A stretch of 64,000 bases of DNA from Planctomycetota bacterium. GTDB taxonomy: Bacteria > Planctomycetota > Planctomycetia > Pirellulales > Pirellulaceae. The stretch spans positions 1 through 64,000 of the forward strand of contig JAJRWU010000094.1 in the NCBI GenBank assembly GCA_024276655.1, given 5' to 3'. The notes under the pieces are model-generated. The model saw only the letters and a program-made list of their open reading frames with translations. It was not told the DNA's origin and ran no database searches. The position numbers were made by a program, and so were the translations under genes. Below, piece by piece: positions 46,176-54,898 of the stretch (positions are counted from its first letter, which is position 1; the number at the start of each line of letters is the position of its first letter).

Positions 46176-46259
46176 TAGTTTTCGCAACATTTCATTTGGC
46201 CGAAGGCCAACAGATGGAACAGAAAATAGCATGAACTCCAACGATGCGCACATCCCTAC

Positions 46260-46970
46260 TCACGGTTGCTGGGCGTCAATCCAGAGGGCTATTCCATTGG
46301 AGGGGTAACTTGGCGTCCTTCGAATTCCTTTGTCGTCTATTATCACGAAGCGTCGGTGAAAAAGGATCAGCGGCTGTTCGATATCCTGCTGGACGCTGCC
46401 GGAAACCCTACTGCCGCCGGCGCTTCCCATGCTTGGCTCCCATTCTTCGGGCAGGGTTTTTTCCATAACAACTTCTCCGTCGACCAACACCAACACCTGC
46501 CACGACTGATCTTCTCGGCGATTTTTTTGTAGTTCCAACTCATGCTCGCCGGGATCTATTTCACACGTTTCCGCCGCCGGTCCTGACGATACTGAACCTG
46601 AAAAAGAGCCGCTGTTATTCGGCGAGATCTTATGTGTTTCCAGCGACAGCGTGTATGGCCGCCCCTGAGGCAGATGGACCCGCCAGCGGAAATCCACCAT
46701 CCAATTTTGGTGGTGCTGAACAACCGCGTAGCGTTCAGGATCGGCCACGATCAACTCGCGGGCGACTTCCCGCAAACCGGGAAGTTCGCGCCGCATTTGC
46801 GCCGTCTCTTGAAGCGTTCTCCTGTAGGCCAGCCACACGGCAATCGCCACGGTCAGCAACAAAATGCTGAGTAAACTGAATTGCAGCAGCCGCCAAGGCC
46901 CCTTCTTCCCTGGCGAAGCGGCCTCGGTGGTAGACGTTGTATTACTTGTGGTGGACGTTGCATCACTCAC
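46260..46970 (-). CDS. Single-span membrane protein, unknown function (second of a pair)
   Basis: About 236 residues: a Ser/Thr-rich cytoplasmic leader (SDATSTTSNTTSTTEAAS), one membrane helix (LLQFSLLSILLLTVAIAVWLAY), a heptad-like stretch (RRTLQETAQMRRELPGLREVARELIV) and an extracytoplasmic beta-rich domain (WRVHLPQGRPYTL..., VLVLVDGEVVMEKTLPEEW). The GTG at 46970 has GGAGGAG ten bases upstream and overlaps the stop of the upstream gene (GTGAGTGA); an ATG at 47012 is an alternative. The two proteins share layout: helix, coiled stretch, then a 'WRVYLP/WRVHLP' strand, and are probably paralogous partners. Confidence 0.7.
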   Translation of the reverse strand: MSDATSTTSNTTSTTEAASPGKKGPWRLLQFSLLSILLLTVAIAVWLAYRRTLQETAQMRRELPGLREVARELIVADPERYAVVQHHQNWMVDFRWRVHLPQGRPYTLSLETHKISPNNSGSFSGSVSSGPAAETCEIDPGEHELELQKNRREDQSWQVLVLVDGEVVMEKTLPEEWEPSMGSAGGSRVSGSVQQDIEQPLILFHRRFVIIDDKGIRRTPSYPSNGIALWIDAQQP

Positions 46971-47625
46971 CGGCTTTGCTCTCCTCCGCCTCAAACGCCG
47001 CAACGGTTCCAATCCGGACGAGTGTCAGCGGCTTCGTCTTGATGCGATCCGCCAGATACGAATACTTCGTCTGCTTGATTTCTTCATAAAGATTTTCCGG
47101 AATGGTTATTTTGAGCAGCGTCAGTATTTCGTCGGGTTCGTACTGCGTTGGGCCATTGGCGGCCAACGATTCCACTTCAAATTCGCGCCAATGTTTTTGC
47201 ACAAACTTGGCGAACGATTTGTCGGAAAACCCTGACTCCGAAGCGCCCGAAAAACCTTTGACAAACACCTTGGTCGAATCGCCCTCGAATCGATAGCAGG
47301 CTCTTAAAACTCTTTCTCCCGCAGATTGTATTGATGCCGATGAGGTCGATCCTCCAGAAAGATGCTCAGCCCGCTGCTGGAGCGCCAGCCCAGCCGGCAG
47401 ATAAACGCGCCAGGCGAAATGCATGGGGTCGTCGGTCGGAATGGGCGCCACATAAAACTTGCTGGCGTCGGTCACTTGCAAACGGCCGACCTTGGCCGCC
47501 AGCCGGTCATACTCCCGCGCCACCTCTCGCTGTTCGGCTTGAGCCTGCAACAACATGCACAGCCCCGCGCCAATCAGCAGCAGCAGGGGAGCATTTTTGA
47601 GCAGCCGAAAAAACATGCATTCCAA
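46963..47625 (-). CDS. Single-span membrane protein, unknown function (first of a pair)
   Basis: A 220-residue protein with an N-terminal membrane anchor (APLLLLIGAGLCMLLQAQ), a heptad-like segment (REVAREYDRLAAKVGRLQV), then an exported beta-rich domain including FAWRVYLPAGL, matching the corresponding segment of its downstream neighbour. The C-terminal half is mixed helix (FAKFVQKHWREFEVESLAANG). No enzymatic motif is visible. GAGG lies six bases before the ATG at 47625. The gene overlaps the next one by eight bases, so translational coupling is likely. Confidence 0.7.
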   Translation of the reverse strand: MECMFFRLLKNAPLLLLIGAGLCMLLQAQAEQREVAREYDRLAAKVGRLQVTDASKFYVAPIPTDDPMHFAWRVYLPAGLALQQRAEHLSGGSTSSASIQSAGERVLRACYRFEGDSTKVFVKGFSGASESGFSDKSFAKFVQKHWREFEVESLAANGPTQYEPDEILTLLKITIPENLYEEIKQTKYSYLADRIKTKPLTLVRIGTVAAFEAEESKAGE

Positions 47626-47763
47626 TCCTCAAGTCGTGGCAAGCCGCCAATACGAGGCTTCGCAGATTATCACAACTTTACCACGTATTTGATATTGTCA
47701 TCAACTTTCGCCCACCGCAAAAGCCGAGGGCTCGTCCTGAGATAAGTTACCGATTGTCGTTCA

Positions 47764-47798
47764 GAAAAGCCCGGTATTTTCAAAATGCCGGGCTTTTA
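47764..47798. repeat. B-family hairpin in a divergent region
   Basis: AAAAGCCCGGTATTTT / AAAATGCCGGGCTTTT, one-base centre, one G-T mismatch. It lies between two divergently transcribed genes (starts 47625 minus and 47951 plus), where no transcript should end. That argues that this hairpin is a spreading repeat and not merely a terminator. The rest of 47626-47950 shows nothing else. Confidence 0.65.
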
Positions 47799-47950
47799 AT
47801 TCGGCAAATTATTTCCGGACGAGCCCTTGCCGGCGCCCCAATATCATCGTTTTGTGTTCCAAAATGGCGCTGCCCAACTCACGGGAAAACGGTAAAGTGA
47901 CGGTATTCCAGAATTTCCCGGGCCTCGGCCCGTATTTTTAACCGACTTCG

Positions 47951-48490
47951 ATGGACTGCCCGATGCGGAAGGCCGTTTCCAGAATTGTTCGCGCCTGCTG
48001 GGTGGTTGTGTTCTTGGCGGCATTGCTGGCGGCGTCGTTGGGCGCCGGTCGGTTTGTGGCCGAAAACCGCTTCCCGTTGGCGACGAAACCCGCCGCCGGC
48101 GCCCTCGAACAACGCCCCGCCCCCCTGTTCAAGGCTAGTCCGACGGAAGATCTGCTTCCCGCCGGCGCGGTGCGGCGGCGCCCGCCCAATATCGCTCCCG
48201 CCGCTCGCCCCGGAGCGGTCGTCAAGAAGACCGAAGCTGGTGAAATCAGGCAATTGCAGCAACGACTGCAAGAATTGGGCGCCCGCACCCAACGGCTGAT
48301 CGAAATTCACCAAGGGCGCCGGCACCGGTTTGTCTGCGACATGCCATTGGGCGCCGGCTCCAACTATGCGCGGCGGTTTGAAGATGTCGATACCGACCGC
48401 GTCGTGGTGGTCCGACGGGTGCTGACTCAAGTCGAACGCTGGCTCGCCGCACGGGGCGTATCCCGCGCCGCGACCAAAGTGTACCGTTAG
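47951..48490 (+). CDS. Membrane-anchored protein of unknown function
   Basis: About 179 residues. An N-terminal basic segment and helix (MRKAVSRIVRACWVVVFLAALLAASLGAGRF) suggests an anchor or signal peptide. A proline/alanine-rich linker (residues about 40-90) leads to a coiled-coil-like stretch (EIRQLQQRLQELGARTQRLIEIH) and a compact C-terminal domain (HRFVCDMPLGAGSNYARRFEDVDTDRVVVVRRVLTQVERWLAARG). Not recognised as a named family. The start could also be Met-5 (47963). A long minus-strand frame overlaps it completely but lacks signal or domain features. Confidence 0.55.
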   Translation: MDCPMRKAVSRIVRACWVVVFLAALLAASLGAGRFVAENRFPLATKPAAGALEQRPAPLFKASPTEDLLPAGAVRRRPPNIAPAARPGAVVKKTEAGEIRQLQQRLQELGARTQRLIEIHQGRRHRFVCDMPLGAGSNYARRFEDVDTDRVVVVRRVLTQVERWLAARGVSRAATKVYR

Positions 48491-48500
48491 GAAACACCCT

Positions 48501-48575
48501 GTTGTTTATACCTATGTTGTACGATGGCCTTCCAAGGCCGTCGAAACAGGATTTCCGGGAACAGACCAGATGGGC
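48501..48575 (+). repeat. I-family left-half fragment
   Basis: GTTGTTTATACCTATGTTGT followed by ACGATGGCCTTCCAAGGCCG and a TTCCGGGA segment matches the left half of the complete I element (3770-3892). The right half is absent. It lies 10 bases after the preceding stop codon and just before the scpB reading frame. Confidence 0.65.
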
Positions 48576-48585
48576 TTGAAGTCGG

Positions 48586-49350
48586 TTGTTACCCATGACG
48601 CTTGCATTTCAGCGAAATTCTCGGCTGGTCGGGCCCAAACGCTATTCCCGCGCGTTTGCGACGCGCACCGGCGGCGTCTCGTGTCGAGACAGCGGCCAGC
48701 TCCGGTTTTTTGAACGCTGGGGGCTAAGACGCCCCTATGCCGAACCTCGAAGTTCACACCTTGGCAGTCCGCCGCCGGTGCAAGACGACGAAGATATCGA
48801 AGTTAAAATGCGCCGGCTGGAGGCAATTTTGTTTCTGGCCCGGGAACCGCTGTTGAGTCGAAAAATTAGCCAATTCGCCAGCCTGGCGGATGGCGTCCAA
48901 GCACGTACGCTGATTCGCCGATTGAATAAAAAATACGACGCTCAGGGGCGGGCGTTTCGCATTGAGGAAATGGCCGGCGGGTTCCGCCTGCTGACGCGTC
49001 GGCAATTCGCCACTTGGCTGAAACGTTTGCGGCATGTGCCGGGCGACCTCCGTTTTTCCACGCCGGCCTTGGAAACATTGGCGGTTGTGGCGTATCGTCA
49101 GCCGGTGTTACGAGCTGATATCGAAGCCGTGCGGGGCGTGAATTGCGGAGAGATGTTGCGGCAACTGCTCGAACGGGATCAAATACGTGTTTGCGGCCGA
49201 AGCGAGGAACTGGGGCGCCCCTACCTCTACGGAACCACCAAATATTTCTTGCAGGTTTTTGGACTCAAGTCGCTCGAAGCACTGCCTCGATCGGAATGGC
49301 TTCAGCAAACGAACAAAGAGTGTTGCCACGACGGCCAAAATACCGACTAA
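48586..49350 (+). CDS. scpB: Segregation and condensation protein ScpB
   Basis: About 254 residues, a winged-helix protein of the SMC-ScpAB condensin. The conserved part starts at MRRLEAILFLAREPLLSRKISQFASL (48808) and runs through two winged-helix units, GRAFRIEEMAGGFRLLTR and STPALETLAVVAYRQPVLRADIEAVRGVNC, to RPYLYGTTKYFLQVFGL. About 74 residues precede it. Planctomycete ScpB proteins often have an acidic N-terminal extension, so part may be real, but the first half overlaps sequence adjoining the I-family fragment; 48808 is the shortest safe start. Neither scpA nor smc lies in the window. Confidence 0.8.
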   Translation: MLPMTLAFQRNSRLVGPKRYSRAFATRTGGVSCRDSGQLRFFERWGLRRPYAEPRSSHLGSPPPVQDDEDIEVKMRRLEAILFLAREPLLSRKISQFASLADGVQARTLIRRLNKKYDAQGRAFRIEEMAGGFRLLTRRQFATWLKRLRHVPGDLRFSTPALETLAVVAYRQPVLRADIEAVRGVNCGEMLRQLLERDQIRVCGRSEELGRPYLYGTTKYFLQVFGLKSLEALPRSEWLQQTNKECCHDGQNTD

Positions 49351-49445
49351 CCCCCTATGCCGCCGACTTCAATCAGGGTTAAAGTTTTATCCAAAACGCC
49401 CTCTAAGAGCCCAAACCACCGGATCGTAATCGGAAGGAGTTCAAC

Positions 49446-49856
49446 ATGACTTTCAGCATTGTTAAGCGCCAAGATGAAGAAACAACCGTCGCGCCTTTCG
49501 GTCTTGCCGATGATATCGCGGCGGAAGACGAGGGCGGCGAAGAATGGGAATATGAAGATGTCGAAGACGAAGAAGAATGGGAAACCGTTGAAGGCGATGA
49601 CACAGAGGGCGACAACACAGAGGGCGACAACGCTGAGGGCGACAACGACAAAGTTGATGACGATGAGGAATTCGACGCTTGGGAAGAAGTCGACGACGAT
49701 GACCTAGAAGACGATGACCTCGAAGATGATGACCTCGAAGATGACGACCTAGAAGATGACGACCTAGAAGATGACGACCTAGAAGATGACGACCTAGAAG
49801 ATGACGACCTAGAAGATGACGACCTAGAAGATGAGGATTGGGATGACGAGGATTGA
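49446..49856 (+). CDS. Extremely acidic repeat protein, unknown function
   Basis: A 136-residue protein with a perfect AAGGAG six bases before the ATG. After a normal N-terminus ([21 protein letters not shown]) it becomes almost entirely Asp/Glu: a set of EGDNT-type units (49591-49650), then nine copies of DDDLE (15-base units, 49694-49838). The last six units are identical in DNA sequence, indicating recent expansion; the first three differ slightly. The product would be intrinsically disordered and strongly negative, perhaps a metal or basic-protein binder. It follows scpB by 95 bases and may be co-transcribed. Confidence 0.75.
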   Translation: MTFSIVKRQDEETTVAPFGLADDIAAEDEGGEEWEYEDVEDEEEWETVEGDDTEGDNTEGDNAEGDNDKVDDDEEFDAWEEVDDDDLEDDDLEDDDLEDDDLEDDDLEDDDLEDDDLEDDDLEDDDLEDEDWDDED

Positions 49857-50043
49857 TCGCCGGGGCCGGCCCACTATCCCGGCATTTCGGCGCTGCGTCA
49901 TCCAGCAGGTTCGACCTATACTCCGCACGGTCAAGGACCTGCCCAAGATCTATTTCGTGCAATGGTGTTGGTGATCGCTATTTATCCAGTGGCGCCAAAC
50001 CCGTGAACGGATACCAGCGAACAAAGCATGTGGGCCGTTGCGT

Positions 50044-51375
50044 CTAACGACTGCGCGCCGAACGCCAGCCGCTGTCGTTCTGATCGATGCGGCCGTTCAG
50101 CGGCGAAGGCGTCGCGATTTGAGCGCTTACCTGACGAATCGACTCCCGGACCGGACGAGCGATTTTGGAATACCGCACTACCTTGGCCGTCTGAGCCGAT
50201 TCAGCGCGCCGCATGATTTCCGCGAACTTCGAGGTCGGCTGCCGATTTCGGGCCGTGCGATCTTCCGGCTCGTTCAGAGGCGGCGCGGCGGGCGATTCGC
50301 GGCGCCAATCGGGGTCGGGCAGGAGTCGTAGCGAGCGATGCGAACGATTTGGCGTCGGACGCAGGCCTTGCTCGCCCGTGGCCGCGCCGCTGCTCGGCTT
50401 ACGCACCGGAGTGAGAACCGCTTGCGAGGGTATGCTCCTTGGCAATGCGGCCGCGCCGTGGTTGTGTCCTGCATGACCGTCGGCGCCATGATCGTGACCG
50501 TCGGCGCCATGATCGTGTGCGGCCGGCGGGGTATCACCTGCCGCCGGAGCGGCGGGCGCTTCGTTACCGCGTTGGCCTTCGGCGCCGTACGTTTCGCGTT
50601 CCGTGGCGTTTGTGCCGCCGTCGTCGTGGACCGGTTTTTTCAATGTTGGTGCTTGATCGGCGGGCGCCAAGTGTGTGGAAGGCCGGCTGGGCGGGGCTGC
50701 CGGAGAAAACGGCTCCGGTTGAAAACCCGCGGGAGGCGCCGTTGCGGGTTGGCTGGGGTAACCTGTTGCCGGGTAACCCGTTGCCGGATAGCTTGGCGCA
50801 ACAAGCGCGCCCGGCGCCACAACAGCGGGCGCCACGTAGGTTGTCGGCAGTCGCCGCACTTGCCATTGTTGCGTTGTGCAACCGCCGTAGTAGGTGGTAT
50901 TTGGGCTGGCCGCGGGGACGACCACCGTTGCCGGCGAAACGGGCGCCGCAACTGGCCGGTAATAGGTCACCGGGGCTCGAAACCACATGGTGCGAAAGAC
51001 GGGAACCGCGGCATATTGAACGGGCGCGTATTGAACGACGCGCGGCTGCACAGCGTACGCTTGAGTAGCGTACGCGGGCGCCGCCGGACGTTGTACAACG
51101 TAACTCTGGGTCGCGAATGGCCGCCGCGCCACCGTAGGTTGAATAGCGACGGGCTGCGAAAGGACGGGCTGCGAAAGTAGGGGGCGTTGCACGGCATATC
51201 GCGGCGCTCCAATCGGCTGTTGCACCACGACGGGCTGCACGGGCGCGTAGTAGTACGTCGGGCGGCCGAAGAGCCAGTCTAGGAACGGACCTGCATGCGC
51301 CTCGCCAGGACTGGAAAATGGCAGGGCCAAAACCAGAAGAAACAGCGAAACTCGTAATCCTGCCTTGGTCGACAT
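50044..51375 (-). CDS. Secreted proline/alanine-rich protein with histidine repeats
   Basis: A 443-residue exported protein with a signal peptide (MSTKAGLRVSLFLLVLALPFSSPGEAHA). The mature part starts with GPFLDWLFGRPTYYYAP and continues with tyrosine/valine/proline/glutamine repeats (YAVQ, QPV units), then a Pro/Ala linker. A His-Asp repeat (AHDHGADGHDHGADGHAGHNHG, about residues 300-320) could bind metal. The C-terminal third is basic. The FLDWLFGRP start motif and YYYAP-type repeats are common in planctomycete secreted proteins of unknown function. The ATG at 51375 follows an in-frame upstream Met that lacks signal features. Confidence 0.7.
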   Translation of the reverse strand: MSTKAGLRVSLFLLVLALPFSSPGEAHAGPFLDWLFGRPTYYYAPVQPVVVQQPIGAPRYAVQRPLLSQPVLSQPVAIQPTVARRPFATQSYVVQRPAAPAYATQAYAVQPRVVQYAPVQYAAVPVFRTMWFRAPVTYYRPVAAPVSPATVVVPAASPNTTYYGGCTTQQWQVRRLPTTYVAPAVVAPGALVAPSYPATGYPATGYPSQPATAPPAGFQPEPFSPAAPPSRPSTHLAPADQAPTLKKPVHDDGGTNATERETYGAEGQRGNEAPAAPAAGDTPPAAHDHGADGHDHGADGHAGHNHGAAALPRSIPSQAVLTPVRKPSSGAATGEQGLRPTPNRSHRSLRLLPDPDWRRESPAAPPLNEPEDRTARNRQPTSKFAEIMRRAESAQTAKVVRYSKIARPVRESIRQVSAQIATPSPLNGRIDQNDSGWRSARSR

Positions 51376-51709
51376 TTTGCACCCCAGATGATCAAACGAC
51401 ACTCTTTCCCGCTTCAAAAAACAGACTCACTTCGTTGCAGAAGCAGACGTTCAATGGTAGGTCACGAACATGCGTCAGGAAAGCGCGAGAGCACAAAAAT
51501 CATGTTTAACGGCCATTTTAAGCAACGATTGCAAGGACTACGAAAGACAGCCCGCCTGCGAAATTTCTAACACCCCCGCCGGACATTTCGCACCAGGCCC
51601 TCAAACCACGCTTTCCCACCTTGAACGTTGAATTACCGGCATTCCCCAGACCGCCCCCTTGAAATGGAAACGCGATTCAAGCAACGCCACGATACCCAAC
51701 CACCCGGCG

Positions 51710-51727
51710 ACAACGTACGATGGCCTG
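51710..51727 (-). repeat. I-family inner-arm fragment
   Basis: ACAACGTACGATGGCCT equals the reverse complement of the inner right arm of the complete I element. It lies upstream of the sialidase gene. The remaining parts of 51376-51783 contain no gene I can support. Confidence 0.45.
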
Positions 51728-51783
51728 TGGCGGGCCGATCGGTCGCGATATCGAAGACTGTTTTTCACGGGAGCAGTGTTTGC

Positions 51784-52854
51784 ATGGCAAGTATCCAGAT
51801 TCAAGCCTCCGGCCGAATTGATGAGCGTGAGTCTGCATTCCCGATGGCGGTGCAGTTGCCCAGCGGCAAGATTCTCTGCTCGTTCAGCGTCGGCGGCGGG
51901 GCCGACGTTACCGGCGGCACCGAATGCGCGAAGTCCGACGACGGCGGGCGAACGTGGACGCCGAGCGGTGTTATTTTTCCCGCGAATCGGGCAGAGGGAA
52001 AAGCCAACTTTCTCAAGCTTTCCCTTTCACCCAATGGCCGCACGATTTACGCCTACGGGGCGGAGCTTTCCGACAACCGCCACGACGCCTTCGGCCATCG
52101 TCCCACGCGGGCGTTGTTTTGTCACTCCAACGACGAAGGTCGTTCGTGGTCGCCGCCGACCTACATTCCGATGCCCGCCGAAGGCGCATCGTTGGAAGTA
52201 TCGTACGGAATTCTTCCGCTCGGCGGCGGCCGACTCCTGGCGCCCGCCGCCACGTTGCCGTCGCGCGAACGGCTGGGTGAAAAAGTGCTAGCAGCTTTTT
52301 CCAACGATGGCGGGCGAACCTGGCCGGAACAGAGCGTCGTTTTTCAAGATCCTCAAGGACGGCTGGGTTTTTTTGAGCACAAATTTGCGAACCTCCCTTC
52401 AGGCCGTTTGCTGGCGACCGCCTGGACCGTCACCTTGGGCGATTATCGCGACCAGCCCAACAGCTACACCGTTTCCGACGACGCTGGCCGCACCTGGCGC
52501 CCGCCGCTGTCGACCGGCATGCAAGGCCAAACGCTCACGCCCATTCCGCTCAGCGAAGAAAAGCTGCTCGTGCTCTACAACCGCCGTTACGGCCAGCAGG
52601 GAATCATCATGTGTTTGGTCTCGCTGGCCGGGAAGGGTTGGTCGGTCGAATACGAAGAAGTCATGTACGATGGCCACGCGAAACACGAGCGCTCGGCCGA
52701 AGTGGCCAGCGGCATTGATGAATTGGCGGCGTTTGCATTCGGGTTTCCCACCGCCATTCGCCTCCACGACGGCGCCTTTCTGGCCACGCATTGGTGCGTG
52801 GAAGGCGGGGTCTGTGGCATTCGTTGGACGCGGCTTAAAATCGACGGGCAATAG
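51784..52854 (+). CDS. Sialidase-like BNR-repeat protein
   Basis: A 356-residue six-bladed propeller of the sialidase/neuraminidase superfamily. Asp-box repeats of the S-x-D-x-G-x-T/S-W type are clear: KSDDGGRTWTP, HSNDEGRSWSPP, FSNDGGRTWPE, VSDDAGRTWRPP. The N-terminus has RIDERESAFPMAVQLPSGKILCSF, where an Arg precedes the first blade. The catalytic Tyr/Glu set of true sialidases cannot be confirmed by eye, so glycan binding or another hydrolysis is possible. No signal peptide is visible with the ATG at 51784 (GGGAG ten bases upstream); the frame itself extends to 51628. Confidence 0.8.
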   Translation: MASIQIQASGRIDERESAFPMAVQLPSGKILCSFSVGGGADVTGGTECAKSDDGGRTWTPSGVIFPANRAEGKANFLKLSLSPNGRTIYAYGAELSDNRHDAFGHRPTRALFCHSNDEGRSWSPPTYIPMPAEGASLEVSYGILPLGGGRLLAPAATLPSRERLGEKVLAAFSNDGGRTWPEQSVVFQDPQGRLGFFEHKFANLPSGRLLATAWTVTLGDYRDQPNSYTVSDDAGRTWRPPLSTGMQGQTLTPIPLSEEKLLVLYNRRYGQQGIIMCLVSLAGKGWSVEYEEVMYDGHAKHERSAEVASGIDELAAFAFGFPTAIRLHDGAFLATHWCVEGGVCGIRWTRLKIDGQ

Positions 52855-52960
52855 CCGGCCAAAAGACATTTGCGTTGCGGCCAATGGACTTCACGACACA
52901 CGGTTGAAAACGGCGCCGTCCTGCATATCACGGCAATCGGCAGATCGGGAAACAGCCAGG

Positions 52961-53824
52961 ATGAAACGTCGTCTCGCAGCGCCACAGCCCATTCCCTACC
53001 AAGGCAGCAAGCGGCGTATTGCATCTCAAATATTGGAGTGCTTTCCCGACGAGGTCGAGCGACTGGTGGAGCCGTTCGCCGGTTCGGCGGCGGTTTCGAT
53101 TGCGGCGGCCATGCGCGGCGTCGGGGCGTGCTATTGGCTCAACGACGGCAACGCGCCCTTAATGGCCCTCTGGCGCGAGTTGGTCACACAACCTGATCGA
53201 TTGGCGACCGCCTACGAAACCCGTTGGCATGAGCAGTTGGGCCGGGAGCGTGAATATTTCCAAGAAGTTCGCGGCCGTTTTAATCACACCCACGATCCCG
53301 CCGACATGCTGTATTTGCTGGCCCGATGTGTGAAAGCGGCCGTGCGTTACAACGCCCGTGGCGAGTTCAATAACACGCCCGACCATCGCCGTTGCGGCGC
53401 GCGTCCGGCCGAAATGAAACGCCGCATTGAAAAGACCGCCGAACTTCTTCGCGGCGCCGTGCAATTTTCCGCCCAGGATTACCAGCATGTGCTCAAACAA
53501 TGCACGCCCCACGATCTGATCTACCTCGACCCGCCCTACCAAGGCGTGGGCGGCCGGCGCGATTCACGATATCTTACTTCGCTCGATCACGAAACATTCT
53601 GTGCGGCGCTCGCCCAACTCAATCAACGAAAAATACGTTACTTGGTTTCGTACGATGGCCGCACCGGCGCCAAGCAATTCGGCGAGCCTCTGCCGAAGTC
53701 GTTGCAGTTGGTTCGGCTTGAAATCAACGCCGGCCGCTCCAGCCAAGCCACGCTGCTGGGCCGCAACGCCCAGACCATCGAATCGTTGTACTTATCGCCG
53801 TATTTATCGAAAGCAATCTCATAA
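52961..53824 (+). CDS. Dam-family DNA adenine methylase (D12 class)
   Basis: A 287-residue N6-adenine methyltransferase. It begins with PIPYQGSKRRIASQI (the F/Y-x-G-x-K motif), followed by VEPFAGSAAVSIAAAMRG (motif I) and LIYLDPPYQGVGG (motif IV, DPPY) near residue 193. The order is that of Dam and of D12-class restriction-modification methylases. No restriction gene adjoins, so it looks like a solitary methylase; the target sequence cannot be predicted. The long open frame upstream (from 52307) is a shadow of the sialidase gene, and ATG 52961 is the family start. The final A of its TAA stop is the first base of A-family MITE copy 6. Confidence 0.88.
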   Translation: MKRRLAAPQPIPYQGSKRRIASQILECFPDEVERLVEPFAGSAAVSIAAAMRGVGACYWLNDGNAPLMALWRELVTQPDRLATAYETRWHEQLGREREYFQEVRGRFNHTHDPADMLYLLARCVKAAVRYNARGEFNNTPDHRRCGARPAEMKRRIEKTAELLRGAVQFSAQDYQHVLKQCTPHDLIYLDPPYQGVGGRRDSRYLTSLDHETFCAALAQLNQRKIRYLVSYDGRTGAKQFGEPLPKSLQLVRLEINAGRSSQATLLGRNAQTIESLYLSPYLSKAIS

Positions 53825-53969
53825 GGCGAGCGGCAGGTGAAAATTTACCTAATACAAGCACGAAGCGCAAGCGAGTGAATCAGCAAACGGTCATTCCCGC
53901 ATGGGTGGGAACCCAAAAAACTCACGGACTCCCGCTGCATGCGGGTAAGTTATTTTCCGTCGCGCGCCT
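53824..53969 (-). mobile_element. A-family MITE, copy 6
   Basis: A copy of about 146 bp from AGGCGAGCGGCAGGTGAAAA to TTCCGTCGCGCGCCT, in reverse orientation. It starts on the last base of the methylase stop codon. A second stretch resembling its right end (TTCTTTTCCGCCGCGCGCCT) follows at about 54060-54079, so part of the element may be duplicated. The short palindrome TTGGCCTTCGGCCAA lies at 53995-54009. Confidence 0.85.
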
Positions 53970-54109
53970 GACCTGCCTGTTATTTCTGTTTCTGTTGGCC
54001 TTCGGCCAAACAATGGGATGTCACATTTGTTTCCGGGGCGATGCCTAGTGGTTGGTAAATTCTTTTCCGCCGCGCGCCTCACTCGACGCGTGCTCACTCC
54101 GCCGGGCCG

Positions 54110-54898
54110 TTATTGCGGCAGGCGAACGACTTCGGTTTCAAACGTATTGCCGTCGAGGCGGAAAATACGGAAGCCGGGCGGCGCGGCATCGCAGACGAGG
54201 GTTTCTTGCCGGGGAAGAAATTGCACTCCGGTCGAAGGCGTGCAGAACAACGCGGCGCCGCCCAGCGATGTTGTGAATTCCTGATGCACATGCCCTGTAG
54301 CCACGATGCGCACTTGAGAATGCCTGCCGATCAGGTTCAAAAACGCCGCCGGCTCGCGCAAGGCGATGCCGTCGATCCAAGGCGAACCAATCAATACGGG
54401 CGGATGGTGCATGAACAACAGCGTGGGTTCGGCTGCATGCGTTTCCAATTCCTCGGCCAACCACTGGAGTTGCGAGGCGGGAAGTTCGCCGTATAACTCA
54501 CCCGGAACGTGGGTGTCAAGGCCGATTAAACGCCATGCGTCCGCTTCGTTGACGCCCGTTACACAGGAGAAGTTGATCGGCGCGCCTTCTCGCGGCGCCT
54601 GCTCGCCAAACACGGAGCGCATCACACGGCGGTCGTCATGATTGCCGGGAATGATACGGCAACGCGGCAGCCAATCGCCCAGTAGTTCCTTCACGGCTTC
54701 GTACGCAGCCGGTGTTTCATCGTGCGTGAAATCGCCCGTGATGACGACCGTATCGAAATTCCATCTTCCCGCCGCAACGCCCTCGTTCACATGCCGCAGC
54801 ACGGCGGTGAGCGTCTCTCGGGTGCAAACGCCCTTGAGCCGCGCGTGGGGATCAGCCATGACGTGCAAATCGGAAAGCTGCAAGATTTCGATGGGCAT
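54110..54898 (-). CDS. CpdA-like cyclic nucleotide phosphodiesterase (metallophosphoesterase)
   Basis: A 262-residue calcineurin-like phosphoesterase. The five metal-site blocks are present: QLSDLHV near residue 7, TGDFTHD near residue 53, GNHDD near residue 83, LLFMHHPP near residue 158 and GHVHQEFT near residue 197. The arrangement is that of cyclic-AMP phosphodiesterases (CpdA) and related bacterial enzymes; 3',5'-cyclic nucleotides are the expected substrate, but others are possible. The ATG at 54898 (MPIEILQLSD) is the only sensible start, and its leader lies wholly within the E-family repeat. Confidence 0.88.
   Translation of the reverse strand: MPIEILQLSDLHVMADPHARLKGVCTRETLTAVLRHVNEGVAAGRWNFDTVVITGDFTHDETPAAYEAVKELLGDWLPRCRIIPGNHDDRRVMRSVFGEQAPREGAPINFSCVTGVNEADAWRLIGLDTHVPGELYGELPASQLQWLAEELETHAAEPTLLFMHHPPVLIGSPWIDGIALREPAAFLNLIGRHSQVRIVATGHVHQEFTTSLGGAALFCTPSTGVQFLPRQETLVCDAAPPGFRIFRLDGNTFETEVVRLPQ

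Noticed and set aside
47879-48430. Minus-strand open frame of 183 codons
   Set aside because: It overlaps the plus-strand gene with a membrane anchor at 47951-48490; the minus product lacks a signal or recognisable composition, so the plus strand is preferred.
49691-49840. Regular 15-base direct repeats resembling a small repeat array
   Set aside because: The units are contiguous without spacers, remain in frame and encode DDDLE in a gene with a good ribosome-binding site; it is a coding microsatellite, not CRISPR.
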